DNA of 36,577 nt, taken from assembly GCA_903834475.1 (NCBI GenBank), contig CAILJH010000221.1, positions 1-36,577 on the forward strand, in the 5' to 3' direction. This stretch comes from an uncultured Prolixibacteraceae bacterium (lineage in GTDB: Bacteria > Bacteroidota > Bacteroidia > Bacteroidales > Prolixibacteraceae). Both the position numbers and the translations under genes were made by a program. Below are positions 1 through 9,300 of the stretch, in pieces. The notes beneath the pieces were generated by a model. That model was not told where the DNA came from, did no database searches, and was given only the letters and a program-made list of their open reading frames with translations. Position 1 is the first letter of the stretch. Every line of letters starts with the position of its first letter.

Positions 1-2
1 GA

Positions 3-236
3 GGAAAGGTTAGTTCAAATTGGGAAAGGCATCCGGGACTGTTCATTTTAAATTTGGAAGTACCATTTAATACAACTGCAATTGTTTATCTCCCCGGAAA
101 AGAAAAGGATGAGGTGAAAGAAGGGAAATCAACGCTTGAAAAGCATGAAGGTATTGAGTCTTTGGGTTACAAAGACAGCGCACATGTGTTAAAAGTGCAT
201 TCAGGAAGTTATCGGTTTACATCGAAATCGCTATGA
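3..236 (+). CDS. Alpha-L-rhamnosidase (GH78), C-terminal fragment, truncated by window start
   Basis: The frame is open from base 3 and has no start in the window, so this is the 3' end of a larger gene. The 77 visible residues match the C-terminal beta-sandwich of GH78 alpha-L-rhamnosidases: a 'GKVSSNWE' strand, then 'LNLEVPFNTTAIVYLPG', the usual 'P-x-N-T-T-A-x-V-Y-L/V' strand, and a final 'GSYRF'. The second GH78 in this window has the equivalent strand 'VKIPANTTATVYV'. The stop codon TGA (234-236) overlaps the ATG of the following GH92 gene in an ATGA arrangement, which points to translational coupling and one operon. Specificity cannot be judged because the catalytic barrel lies outside the window. 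The TTG at 54 is only an internal codon. Confidence 0.8.
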   Translation, partial: GKVSSNWERHPGLFILNLEVPFNTTAIVYLPGKEKDEVKEGKSTLEKHEGIESLGYKDSAHVLKVHSGSYRFTSKSL

Positions 237-2545
237 TGAGATTTGCTGCTGTAGTCATTTTGGTCCTTGCTGCCTGTCAGCCCGTTGCGAATCAACAAGC
301 TGATTTTACCAGCTATGTTAATCCTTTCATCGGAACCGGTGGCGAAATGAATGTTGGGTTTGGGAATATGTTTCCCGGTGCGGCTTATCCTTTCGGCATG
401 ATTCAGCTGAGTCCAGACAATGGAGGGCAAGGGTGGCAATATTCAGGAGGATATCGTTATCCCGACAGCACCATTGTTGGATTTTCGCATACCCATTTGA
501 GTGGAACCGGTGTTGCCGATTATTGCGATATTTCGGTCATGCCCACCATCAAACCCATCGATGAAAAGTTTTTTATTCAAAGCGATTCAACGATTAATCA
601 GATAATTTCAGAAAACGGATTCAATCCGAATGGTTTTATCAATCGCGACGGTAATTTGGGACCATTTGACAAGCATTTCCTTCTGAAATACCGTTCGAAG
701 TTTTCGCACAAAACGGAGAAAGCATCTCCCGGATATTATTCGATCAAGCTTCAGGATGATGACATTGATGCGGAATTGACTGTTTCGGAACTGGCTTCAA
801 TGCATCGCTATCATTTCAATAAAAAATCTGATATTCAAAGTATTGTTCTCAATCTTGGCTATACCAATAGTGATGTCACAACTGATGCTTTTGTTCGTTA
901 CCGTTCTGCTCAAATGATTACCGGGTATCGGTTTTCTTCAGGAAAAGCCAATGTGCAGCGGGTTTATTTTGCCATGCAGTTTTCCCGTCCGATAAAAAAT
1001 CATCAGTTCTTTTTGTCTGAAGAAACTCCTGAACCAACTTCTGCAAAAGGGAAACAACTGGCTGCTGCACTGTCTTTCGATGGAAATGAAAGTCCTGAGT
1101 TACTAATAAAGGTTGCAATTTCTTCAGTCAGTGAAGATGGTGCTCTGGCCAACCTGAAAACTGCGGATCCGTTCGGATGGAATTTTGATCGGATGCATCA
1201 GGCATGTCGCCAAAAATGGAATGATGAGTTGTCAAAAATCAAAATTACGACTACAGATTCGGTTAAAAGAACCATTTTCTACACGTCCCTTTACCATTGT
1301 TATTTAGCTCCCTATCGTTTTTCGGATGTCGATGGGTTTTATAAAGACTTTAATCACAAACCTGAAAAGGCAGAAGGATATACTCAATACACCTTGTTGT
1401 CGCTTTGGGATACTTTCCGGGCCGAAAATCCTTTGTTGTTGCTGATGCAGCCCAAGGTTGAAGAAGACATCATTTATTCGATGATGGCCAAATACCGACA
1501 GACGGGCGAATTGCCTTATTGGGAAATTTCGGGCAACGAAGGCGGATCGATGATTGGTTTCCACGCAGCAGTGCTGATGGCTGATGCGGTAAGTAAGAAC
1601 GTCGGAAAATACGATCTGGAAGAAATGTATAAAGCTTTGGTGGCAGTTTCTGAAACCGATAGAAAGGGATTGGACTTTTACCGGGAGTTTCATTTTGTTC
1701 CTACCGACAAAGAAAAGAACGGTACCGTTTCAAAAACACTGGAATACGCCTACGATGACTGGTGTATTGCTCAAATAGCCAAACAGCTTGGCAAAACTGC
1801 AGATTATCAGAAGTATATGGACCGATCTCAATATTATAAAAATCTGTTTGATCCGGCCAACCGGTTGTTCCGTGGCAAAAACAGTGACGGAACCTGGTAC
1901 GAACCCTTTCATCCGCGTTTTGCAGAATATGGCAATCCGCTTTGTGTGGAAGGAAACACTTGGCAATACTCATTTTTTGTTCCGCATGATATGCCTGGAT
2001 TAATTGAATTGATGGGTGGAAAGAATGGTTTTGAATTGATGCTCGACAGCTTGTTTAATCAGACCTCCGAATTGCTGGGCGAAGATACAGAGGATGTGAC
2101 CGGCCTGATTGGACAGTATTCACAGGGAAATGAACCCGATCATAACTCAGCTTATTTGTATGATTTGGTTGTGAAACCCGAAAAAACCCAATTTTACACC
2201 AACAAAATTATCAATAAACTGTACAAAAATTCTCCGGAAGGTTTGTGTGGAAATGAGGATTGTGGGCAGATGTCGGCCTGGTATGTTTTCAGTGCGATGG
2301 GAATGTATCCGGTAAATCCGGTTGATGGACGATATTATTTTGGAAGCCCGCAGTTTGAAAAAACAGAAATTCAGCTTCCGAATGGAAAAACCTTTAGCTT
2401 AATAGCCCATCAGGTTTCGCCTGAAAATATTTACAGCAAGTCAATCACGCTGAATGGCAAACCACTCGATCGCTTGTATGTAACCTGGGATGAAATTCGA
2501 AAGGGTGGAGAGCTTATTTTTGAGATGAATAATTGCAATAAGTAG
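233..2545 (+). CDS. GH92 exo-alpha-mannosidase lipoprotein
   Basis: GH92 enzymes are calcium-dependent inverting exo-alpha-mannosidases that remove mannose from N-glycans or mannans. At 770 aa this has the usual family length. The N-terminus is a lipoprotein signal with lipobox L-A-A-C (Cys15). The N-terminal sandwich begins at 'YVNPFIGTGG' (about residue 28), followed by 'FPGAAYPFGMIQLSPD' and 'GFSHTHLSGTG'. The helical barrel carries 'QGNEPDHNSAYLYD', with E634 at the glutamate generally assigned as catalytic acid in this family, and 'CGNEDCGQMSAWYVFSAMG' with E675. All core motifs are present, so it should be active. The ATG at 233 is followed by another ATG; the first overlaps the upstream stop, and the signal peptide starts immediately. 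The linkage hydrolysed cannot be read from sequence. A second, diverged GH92 lies at 20599. Confidence 0.95.
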   Translation: MMRFAAVVILVLAACQPVANQQADFTSYVNPFIGTGGEMNVGFGNMFPGAAYPFGMIQLSPDNGGQGWQYSGGYRYPDSTIVGFSHTHLSGTGVADYCDISVMPTIKPIDEKFFIQSDSTINQIISENGFNPNGFINRDGNLGPFDKHFLLKYRSKFSHKTEKASPGYYSIKLQDDDIDAELTVSELASMHRYHFNKKSDIQSIVLNLGYTNSDVTTDAFVRYRSAQMITGYRFSSGKANVQRVYFAMQFSRPIKNHQFFLSEETPEPTSAKGKQLAAALSFDGNESPELLIKVAISSVSEDGALANLKTADPFGWNFDRMHQACRQKWNDELSKIKITTTDSVKRTIFYTSLYHCYLAPYRFSDVDGFYKDFNHKPEKAEGYTQYTLLSLWDTFRAENPLLLLMQPKVEEDIIYSMMAKYRQTGELPYWEISGNEGGSMIGFHAAVLMADAVSKNVGKYDLEEMYKALVAVSETDRKGLDFYREFHFVPTDKEKNGTVSKTLEYAYDDWCIAQIAKQLGKTADYQKYMDRSQYYKNLFDPANRLFRGKNSDGTWYEPFHPRFAEYGNPLCVEGNTWQYSFFVPHDMPGLIELMGGKNGFELMLDSLFNQTSELLGEDTEDVTGLIGQYSQGNEPDHNSAYLYDLVVKPEKTQFYTNKIINKLYKNSPEGLCGNEDCGQMSAWYVFSAMGMYPVNPVDGRYYFGSPQFEKTEIQLPNGKTFSLIAHQVSPENIYSKSITLNGKPLDRLYVTWDEIRKGGELIFEMNNCNK

Positions 2546-2574
2546 TAAATAAATGATTCTTCCAGTCATGTAGG

Positions 2575-2640
2575 GTCGGCATATTGGTAGCCCCGGCTTT
2601 TAAGCCAGAGTATAAAAAGGGCAAGTGTTTTAGCGCCGAC
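2575..2640. repeat. Degenerate dispersed hairpin repeat (copy 1)
   Basis: This intergenic element is bounded by perfect 6-bp inverted ends, GTCGGC at 2575-2580 and GCCGAC at 2635-2640. Inside is a short stem GGCTT/AAGCC. Its left part, 'AGGGTCGGCATATTGGTAGCC', resembles the better preserved copies at 5031 and 22969 in the segment after their first hairpin. It is probably a decayed member of that family. It could also act as a transcript-end hairpin for the GH92 gene. Confidence 0.5.
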
Positions 2641-2725
2641 GGACAATATTAAATAGGAGTTTATTTGATATTTCGACGCAATTGTTAGATTTTGATGAAA
2701 AACAAAATTGATTAACTTTCTAAAT

Positions 2726-4990
2726 ATGAGAATATTAAAACTTAAATTATTAATTTCAATTTACTGCATTTTTATTATTGGGCTGATCTCTTGCAGTCCG
2801 GAGATAAAGAAATCGGAATCTCCATCGAACCCTGATAGTTATCAGGATGTTCCCTTTGTTCAGGAAACACAAGATGCTTACCATATCAGTAATAATCCTG
2901 TTGATAATGAAGTCCGGAGTATTGCTGTCGATAAACAATCAAATGTTTGGATTGCGACAGCTTCAGGAATTTTCTGTAAAAATTCAGGAACAAGGGAATG
3001 GAAGCCTGTCATTTCAGGAGCTGACCGTGGTCCTGCTTATTCGGTTGCAGTAAATCCTGACGGTGGGGTGCTGATGGGAACGTGGAATGGTATTTACAGG
3101 TTTAAGAATAATCAGCTTCAGAAGGAAGAAGGAGTCAATCCGCCAATTTCAATTATTTGCAACGATGGCGATGGAAATTACGCATTGGGTCCTAATGGCA
3201 TCTGGCATTCGAAAGATAATCGCTGGGAAAATTCAAAATATATTCTGGCACGTTCGGTTCGCGATGCTGCTGTGGATAAAAACGGAGTTTTATGGATTGG
3301 TACCGATGCTGGTTTGTACCAATGTCAGGATGGAAAAACTACCTTGTTTCAGGATACGAGTGAGCTTATCAGTTGCTATGTTAAGGCAATTTCGTTTGAC
3401 CCGAAAGGTGAATTATGGGCCGGTGTGATGGGCGGTGTTTCTGTTCGCCAAAATGGAAGATTGGTTAAAAATCTGACTTCTATAGATGGAATTCCTTCAG
3501 CAATAGTGAATTGTATCAGTCAGTCACCCGATGGAATGATGTGGGTTGGAACTGATGTCGGCGTGGTTCGTTTTGATAAGGATGGCAAGCATTCCCTGCG
3601 TTTCAGTAAACGCTGGTTAACCGACAATAAGGTGAACGATGTGGCTTTTGATGATTCCGGTAATGCCTGGATAGCTACCAATAAAGGTGTAAGCGAGATC
3701 AAGCGGAAAATGATGACACTTGCTGATAAACAAGCCAATTTTTACAATCAACTGATGAAGAAGCACATCCGTGCACCATGGACTTGTGGCAGCCTTCGGC
3801 TCAAAGTTCCAGGCGATACTGCCACCTGGCGGAATACCGATGACGATAATGACGGTGAATATACCAGTGGATATCTGGCCATGGAAAGTTTCAGGTATGC
3901 TGTAACCAAAGATCCTGATGCAAAGGCTAAAGCCCGGAAAGCTTTTGAGTTTCTGAAGTATTTACAGACAGTAACCGGTACTGAAGGTTTTTTTGCACGA
4001 TCAATTGTTCCACCCACGTGGACTTATGTGTTGCATGATATGAACAGAACCTATACCCCTCAGGAAGTGGCAGAAGAGTTGGTAAAAGATCCGCGTTATA
4101 AGCCAGTAGAAGAACGTTGGTGTAAATCAAAAGATGGAAAATGGTTGTGGAAAGGCGACACAAGTACCGATGAAATGGATGGTCATATGATGGGCTATTT
4201 CTATTTTTATGAACTGGCAGCTGATCAGGAAGAGAAAGATCTTGTGCGGGATCATGTTAAAAAGATCATCGATCATTTAATTGAAACCAAATATAATCTG
4301 GTTGACATTGACGGAAAGCCCACGCATTGGGCCATCTGGTCGCCTGAACAGATTAATCATGATCCGGATTGGGCATCGGAGCGAAGTATCAACTCGTTTG
4401 AATTACTGACTTACCTGAAATTTGCCAGCCACCTTACCGGAGATGAAAAATATGAGAAGGAATATCGCAGGTTGATTGACAATGAAGGTTATCTGGAAAA
4501 TGTTTCTCACCTGAATCAGAAAAATCCGGCCTGGCAAATCTATTTCGACCGCACGCTCGAAGGTTATCTTTTTCCTATTTTGCTGAAATATGAACACGAT
4601 CCCAAATTGAAGGAAATTTATCAGAATCTGATGGATGGATGGATGGCCAATCAGCCCGCAGGTGAAAACCTGATGAACAATATGGCCTATGCATTTACAA
4701 CCGGCAGGAAAGTTAATGTTACTCAGACCATTGATTTTTTACACGATACACCGCTTGATCTGGTCAACTGGCACATTGATCAAACTTTGCGGGAAGATAT
4801 TCACATCGTGAGGAATCCCATTCTGGAAGAAATTCAGATTTCTGAACTTCCTCCGGCAAGTGAGCGGGCAACTGTGCGGTGGGATAAAAATCCATGGTCG
4901 GCAGTTCAGGGTGACCCATCCGTAGTAAGTGAACCGGTGTTTTGGCTCCTGCCATACTGGGCTGCAAGGTATCAGGGTATTATTCAATAA
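2726..4990 (+). CDS. Lipoprotein with N-terminal beta-propeller and C-terminal helical-barrel (six-hairpin-like) domain
   Basis: I do not recognise a named family for the whole 754-aa protein. The ATG at 2726 is preferred over the upstream TTG at 2708 because it directly starts a lipoprotein signal with lipobox L-I-S-C (Cys23). Residues about 55-335 are repeats of the two-component-regulator propeller type (Reg_prop): 'VWIATASGIF', 'LWIGTDAGLYQ', 'LWAGVMGGVSV', 'MWVGTDVGVVRF', 'AWIATNKGVSEI'. Residues about 340-754 are helix-rich and aromatic, as in (alpha/alpha)6 barrel glycosidases or lyases, with an acidic motif 'DEMDGH' at 482-487 and 'NLVDIDGKPTHWAIW'. No histidine kinase or DNA-binding part is present, so it is not a hybrid two-component sensor. 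It is most likely a surface or periplasmic glycan-binding or glycan-cleaving protein. A diverged paralogue lies at 31811. Confidence 0.75.
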   Translation: MRILKLKLLISIYCIFIIGLISCSPEIKKSESPSNPDSYQDVPFVQETQDAYHISNNPVDNEVRSIAVDKQSNVWIATASGIFCKNSGTREWKPVISGADRGPAYSVAVNPDGGVLMGTWNGIYRFKNNQLQKEEGVNPPISIICNDGDGNYALGPNGIWHSKDNRWENSKYILARSVRDAAVDKNGVLWIGTDAGLYQCQDGKTTLFQDTSELISCYVKAISFDPKGELWAGVMGGVSVRQNGRLVKNLTSIDGIPSAIVNCISQSPDGMMWVGTDVGVVRFDKDGKHSLRFSKRWLTDNKVNDVAFDDSGNAWIATNKGVSEIKRKMMTLADKQANFYNQLMKKHIRAPWTCGSLRLKVPGDTATWRNTDDDNDGEYTSGYLAMESFRYAVTKDPDAKAKARKAFEFLKYLQTVTGTEGFFARSIVPPTWTYVLHDMNRTYTPQEVAEELVKDPRYKPVEERWCKSKDGKWLWKGDTSTDEMDGHMMGYFYFYELAADQEEKDLVRDHVKKIIDHLIETKYNLVDIDGKPTHWAIWSPEQINHDPDWASERSINSFELLTYLKFASHLTGDEKYEKEYRRLIDNEGYLENVSHLNQKNPAWQIYFDRTLEGYLFPILLKYEHDPKLKEIYQNLMDGWMANQPAGENLMNNMAYAFTTGRKVNVTQTIDFLHDTPLDLVNWHIDQTLREDIHIVRNPILEEIQISELPPASERATVRWDKNPWSAVQGDPSVVSEPVFWLLPYWAARYQGIIQ

Positions 4991-5030
4991 TTGCTCAAAT
5001 GTTGTTAGTTTGAGGAATAAATTTGTGGTT

Positions 5031-5148
5031 CAGCCCGGGACGGGCGAAATATTGATAACCTGGAGTAAAACCGCGGGTTTGTAGGAACAGAAATTTAAAC
5101 CGCCTGCAAGAATGCATTATTCAAGGGAAGATTCTTCTTTCGGACAGA
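5031..5148. repeat. Composite dispersed hairpin repeat (copy 2)
   Basis: The element begins with a 5-bp stem and 3-nt loop (GCCCG-GGA-CGGGC, 5033-5045), followed by 'GAAATATTGATAACCTGG'. A second, weaker long-range stem follows: CCGCCTG/AAGAAT near 5100-5114 pairs with ATTCTT/CGGACAG near 5131-5147. The same order of parts occurs at 22969-23100 with compensatory changes. It fills most of the 210-bp gap between the propeller gene and the esterase. Confidence 0.6.
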
Positions 5149-5200
5149 ATGTAGGTTGAGATCAAAAATAAAAAATGGTAATAATTTTAGAATAAAACGT

Positions 5201-6370
5201 ATGAAAACAAAATCCCGGGTAATTGCCGTAATCGTATTGCTATTACTGATTTCTAAACTTGAAGTTTCTGCTCAGGAAAATATGTTGTGCCAGGATGCCT
5301 ATTGGACCGAAGATCAGGCCAGCGTGATCATGAAAAAATGGGCTTCGGAATGGAAAACAAAAGCCGACTGGGAAAAACGTGCAGATGTGATCCGGCAGGG
5401 AATCATCAAGGGAATGAAACTGGACCAAATGCCGAAAGTGCCCAATGATTTTAAACCGATCATCCGGAATACCCGGACGATGGATGGCTATATTGTTGAG
5501 AACATTGCCATTGAAAGTTTTCCAGGGTTTTATATCACCGGAAATCTTTATCGGCCCATAAAAGCAGATAGGAAATGTCCGGCTATTTTAACACCTCATG
5601 GCCATTGGGCGGACCGGCGGGTGAGTACTGACGTTCAGACAAGAAGCGCGTGTTTTGCCCGAATGGGCGCCGTAGTTTTTGCCTACGACATGGTTGGTTA
5701 TACCGACTCGAAGCAGGTTTCGCATAAAATTCCGATAGCCTTGTTGCTACAGACTTTCAACAGTAAAAGAGTTATCGATTATTTGGTATCGCGCCCCGAT
5801 GTTGATCCCGAACGGATCGGCATAACCGGCGAATCAGGCGGGGGAACCCAAACCATTTTGATAACTGCTATTGACAGTCGAATTAAAGTTTCAGCGCCGG
5901 TTGTAATGGTTTCAGCTTATTTCTTTGGTGGTTGCACCTGCGAAAGTGGAATGCCGGTTCATCGTGACAAGGATCATCAGACCAACAATGTTGAAATAGC
6001 AGCCCTTTGCGCACCACGGCCCATGTTGCTGGTTTCAGATGGCGGCGACTGGACTAAAAATACTCCCCGTATCGAGTTTCCATATATTCAGAAAGTGTAT
6101 GCCTTGTACGATGCCGAAAGCAAAGTGGATAATGCACACTTTCCGGGAGAAAGGCATGGGTATGAGGCAACAAAACGTTATCCGGTATACAATTTTTTTG
6201 ATCAATATCTTGGTATAGATGCTGATCGCATTTATAAAGGTAAGTTCGATGAAAGCTTTGTCACCATTCTTCCAAAAGAAGATTTGATGGTTTTTACCGA
6301 TCAGAATCCAATTCCGGCAAATGCTATAAAAGGTGATGAAGCAGTATTGACTTATTTGAATTTGCATTAA
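5201..6370 (+). CDS. Secreted alpha/beta-hydrolase, acetylxylan-esterase-like
   Basis: This is an exported alpha/beta-hydrolase of 389 aa. The ATG at 5201 is chosen because it directly starts a Sec signal peptide (hydrophobic 'VIAVIVLLLLI', cleavage after 'VSAQ'); an upstream TTG at 5156 would add 15 residues before it. The strand 'PAILTPHGHW' precedes 'MGAVVFAYDMVGYTDS', then the nucleophile elbow 'GITGESGGGTQT' with Ser212. The acid is probably an Asp in 'LLVSDGGDW', and His319 lies in 'GERHGY'. The arrangement resembles the acetylxylan esterase/AXE1 and Abhydrolase_7 group often found in Bacteroidota glycan loci. Its likely role is removing acetyl or other acyl groups from glycans so the neighbouring rhamnosidases and mannosidases can act. 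The substrate is inferred from context only. The next gene starts 19 nt downstream. Confidence 0.85.
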   Translation: MKTKSRVIAVIVLLLLISKLEVSAQENMLCQDAYWTEDQASVIMKKWASEWKTKADWEKRADVIRQGIIKGMKLDQMPKVPNDFKPIIRNTRTMDGYIVENIAIESFPGFYITGNLYRPIKADRKCPAILTPHGHWADRRVSTDVQTRSACFARMGAVVFAYDMVGYTDSKQVSHKIPIALLLQTFNSKRVIDYLVSRPDVDPERIGITGESGGGTQTILITAIDSRIKVSAPVVMVSAYFFGGCTCESGMPVHRDKDHQTNNVEIAALCAPRPMLLVSDGGDWTKNTPRIEFPYIQKVYALYDAESKVDNAHFPGERHGYEATKRYPVYNFFDQYLGIDADRIYKGKFDESFVTILPKEDLMVFTDQNPIPANAIKGDEAVLTYLNLH

Positions 6371-6389
6371 TCTTTAAAACCTGAATTCC

Positions 6390-9300
6390 ATGAAAATACG
6401 ATTGATTTTATTTTGTCTGATAATTCTGGTACTGAATTCCTGTTCGACAGTGAAAGTTGAACCGGCAGTTTCGGAACTTCGGTGCGAATACCTTGCAAAT
6501 CCGGTTGGAATGGAAGTTTTAAAACCACGTCTTTCCTGGCAAATTAAGAAAGAAGTTCGGGGAGCAAAACAAACAGCCTACCGGATTTCAGTCGCGACAA
6601 CAGATGATCTTCTACAGAATGATTCTCCTGATTTATGGGATTCAGGTAAAATTGATTCGGATCAGTCCATTCAGGTTGTTTACAATGGAAAACCATTAAA
6701 ATCGGGGATGAAGGTCAGCTGGAAAGTTAAGATTTGGGATGAAGATAAAATTGAATCTGCCTGGAGTCCATTTTCGCATTGGGAAATGGGATTACTTGAA
6801 AAGGCCGACTGGCATTCCAAATGGATTGGTGCACCTGCTGCAATAGAATCAAAAGAATATCAACTTGCGGCTCCGCTTTTCAGGAAAGAGATTAGCATTT
6901 CCAAAAATATCAGGCATGCACGTGCTTACATCAGTGGGCTCGGTTATTATGAATTGTATATCAACGGAGCCAAAATTGGCGATCATGTGTTGTCGCCCAA
7001 TCAGACCAATTACGATCGCCGGAAGTTAGAAAAATGGAGTGAATCCCGGATCGGAAATATGAACTCCACCGTTCTTTACGAAACTTTCGATATCACTTCT
7101 GCACTTAAATCCGGAGGAAATGCTTTCGGAGTAATTTTGGGAAACGGTTGGTATATTCAGGCCGACCGTCCGGATGATACCATGCTTTGGTACGATACTC
7201 CGCGACTGATTGCCCAATTTGAAATTGAATACGAAGATGGAAGTAAAGATGTTTTGGTTAGTGACGAAAGCTGGAAAAGTGCTTTAAGTCCAATTCGTTA
7301 CAACGGATTACATTCAGGAGAAATTTATGATGCGCGGTTGGAACAAAAAGGATGGAATGAAGCAAGATTTGACGATTCAAAATGGGTTCAGGCAGTATCG
7401 GTTCGCCCTCCAACCGGAATTCTGAAAGCACAAATTTCGCCTCCCGACCGTGTAACTCAAATAATCAAGCCGCTTTCAATAAGTCCTCGCGGCGAAGGCG
7501 TTTACCGCTTCGACTTGGGACGGCTATTCTCCGGCTGGGCAAGGCTAAAAATTTCAGGAGCGAAAGGAACTGTGATAAAACTCAAATTTATCGAAGAATT
7601 TGGCCCAACTTACGGTCAGACGGACACTTATATTTTAAAAGGTGAAGGAACCGAAATCTGGGAGCCGCGTTTTACCTGGCATGCTTTCAGGTATGTGGAT
7701 GTGATTGGTTCTCCAACTGCATTAAATCTGGAAAATATTGAAGGTCTGGTTGTCAATACCGATATTCAGCGAGCTGGTAGTTTTGAATGTTCCAATCAGT
7801 TGCTGAACAAGATTTTGAAAAATTACCAGTGGACTCAATTAGGGAATGTTCATGGTGGAGTTCCCAGTGACTGCCCGCACCGGGAACGCCGCGGATATAC
7901 CGGCGATGGTCAGATTTCGGCCAATGCCGCAATTGACAATTTCGATATGTCGCAGTTTTATACCAAATGGCTGGGCGATATCAGCGATGCGCAAAATCAT
8001 CAGACCGGATATGTGCCCAATACAACTCCTTATCAGGATGGAGGAGGGGGAACTGCCTGGGGAGCAGCCTATGTGATCATTCCTTGGTATATGTACCAAT
8101 ATTACGGTGATATTCGTATTCTGCAAAACCATCATTCCGGCATGAAACACTGGATTGATTACATGAAAAATTCCCTGAACAAGGATGGAATTTTAGCTAA
8201 TCAGGGGCTGGGAGAGTGGGTTCCACCGGATATTGTTGATCTCCCTGAAGATTTCGTGAACAGCTGCTATTATTATCATTGCTGCCAGTTGATGATTGAG
8301 ATTTCCGGAGTACTTGAGAATACTTCTGATCAGCAATATTTCAAAGATTTGGCAGAAAAGGCGAAATCAGACATCAACAGGGTTTATTTCAATGCTTCCA
8401 ATTCGAGTTATTCAATTGGCCGGCAGGGAGCAAATATTTATCCGCTTGGATTTGGAGTTGCAGAAGATCAGAATGTTAAAGCAGTTTTTGAAAATCTGGT
8501 TAAGAATGTAACTGGCCCGAATAAAGCTCATTTTGATACCGGTATTTTGGGAACACCGCTTTTGCTCGAAGTCCTGACTGAAATGGACCGGCCTGATTTA
8601 GCTTATACACTCATGAATCAACGCGATTTTCCGGGTTTCGGTTTCATGATCGAAAAGGGTGCTTCCACCATTTGGGAAACTTTTCAGGGTGATGTTTCGC
8701 ACAGCCACCCCATGTTTGGCAGCGTTTGTGCATGGTTCTACCAGCATCTTGGCGGAATTTCGCCTGATCCGGTCCATCCGGGTTTTAAACATTCGATCAT
8801 CAAACCAACTCCGCTAAGCAGTTTGACGTATGCCAACACCAGCTATCAATCGATGTACGGTGAAGTAAAAACGCAATGGAAATTTGTCGGTGAAAATTAT
8901 TTCCTGGATGTAAAAATTCCTGCGAATACAACTGCAACAGTTTATGTGCTGGCTAAAAATGAGGAGAATGTGACCGAGAGTGGCAAGTCAATCTCAAAAG
9001 ATGAACAGGTAAGATTCCTGAAAATGGATGGTAAATATGCCGTTTATGAGGTTGAGTCAGGAGATTACCAATTTGCATCTGAAGGATCCCGTAAGTTACT
9101 GCGGAACACCATTCTCACCAACCCGATTATTCATCCGGCTGATACTTTAGCTTTACTGCACGATTCGGTGAATGTTAGCATCACTTCGGATGTTGTTGAA
9201 GCGCATATTTATTACACCACCGACAATTCAGAACCCGACAGCACATCGGCGTTGTATAAAGCGCCGTTCAATATTACCAAACCAACAGTAATCAAAGCAA

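Noticed and set aside
54-236. A separate 60-aa gene from a TTG
   Set aside because: The frame is open upstream to base 3 and the sequence continues a GH78 C-terminal domain, so it is a gene fragment.
2726-4990. Hybrid two-component sensor (HTCS)
   Set aside because: Reg_prop repeats are present, but there is no transmembrane-kinase-receiver-AraC part and the C-terminal half is a helical barrel.
5156-5200. TTG start for the esterase (and the TTG at 2708 for the propeller protein)
   Set aside because: Both place extra polar residues before a clean signal peptide that has its own ATG at 5201 or 2726.
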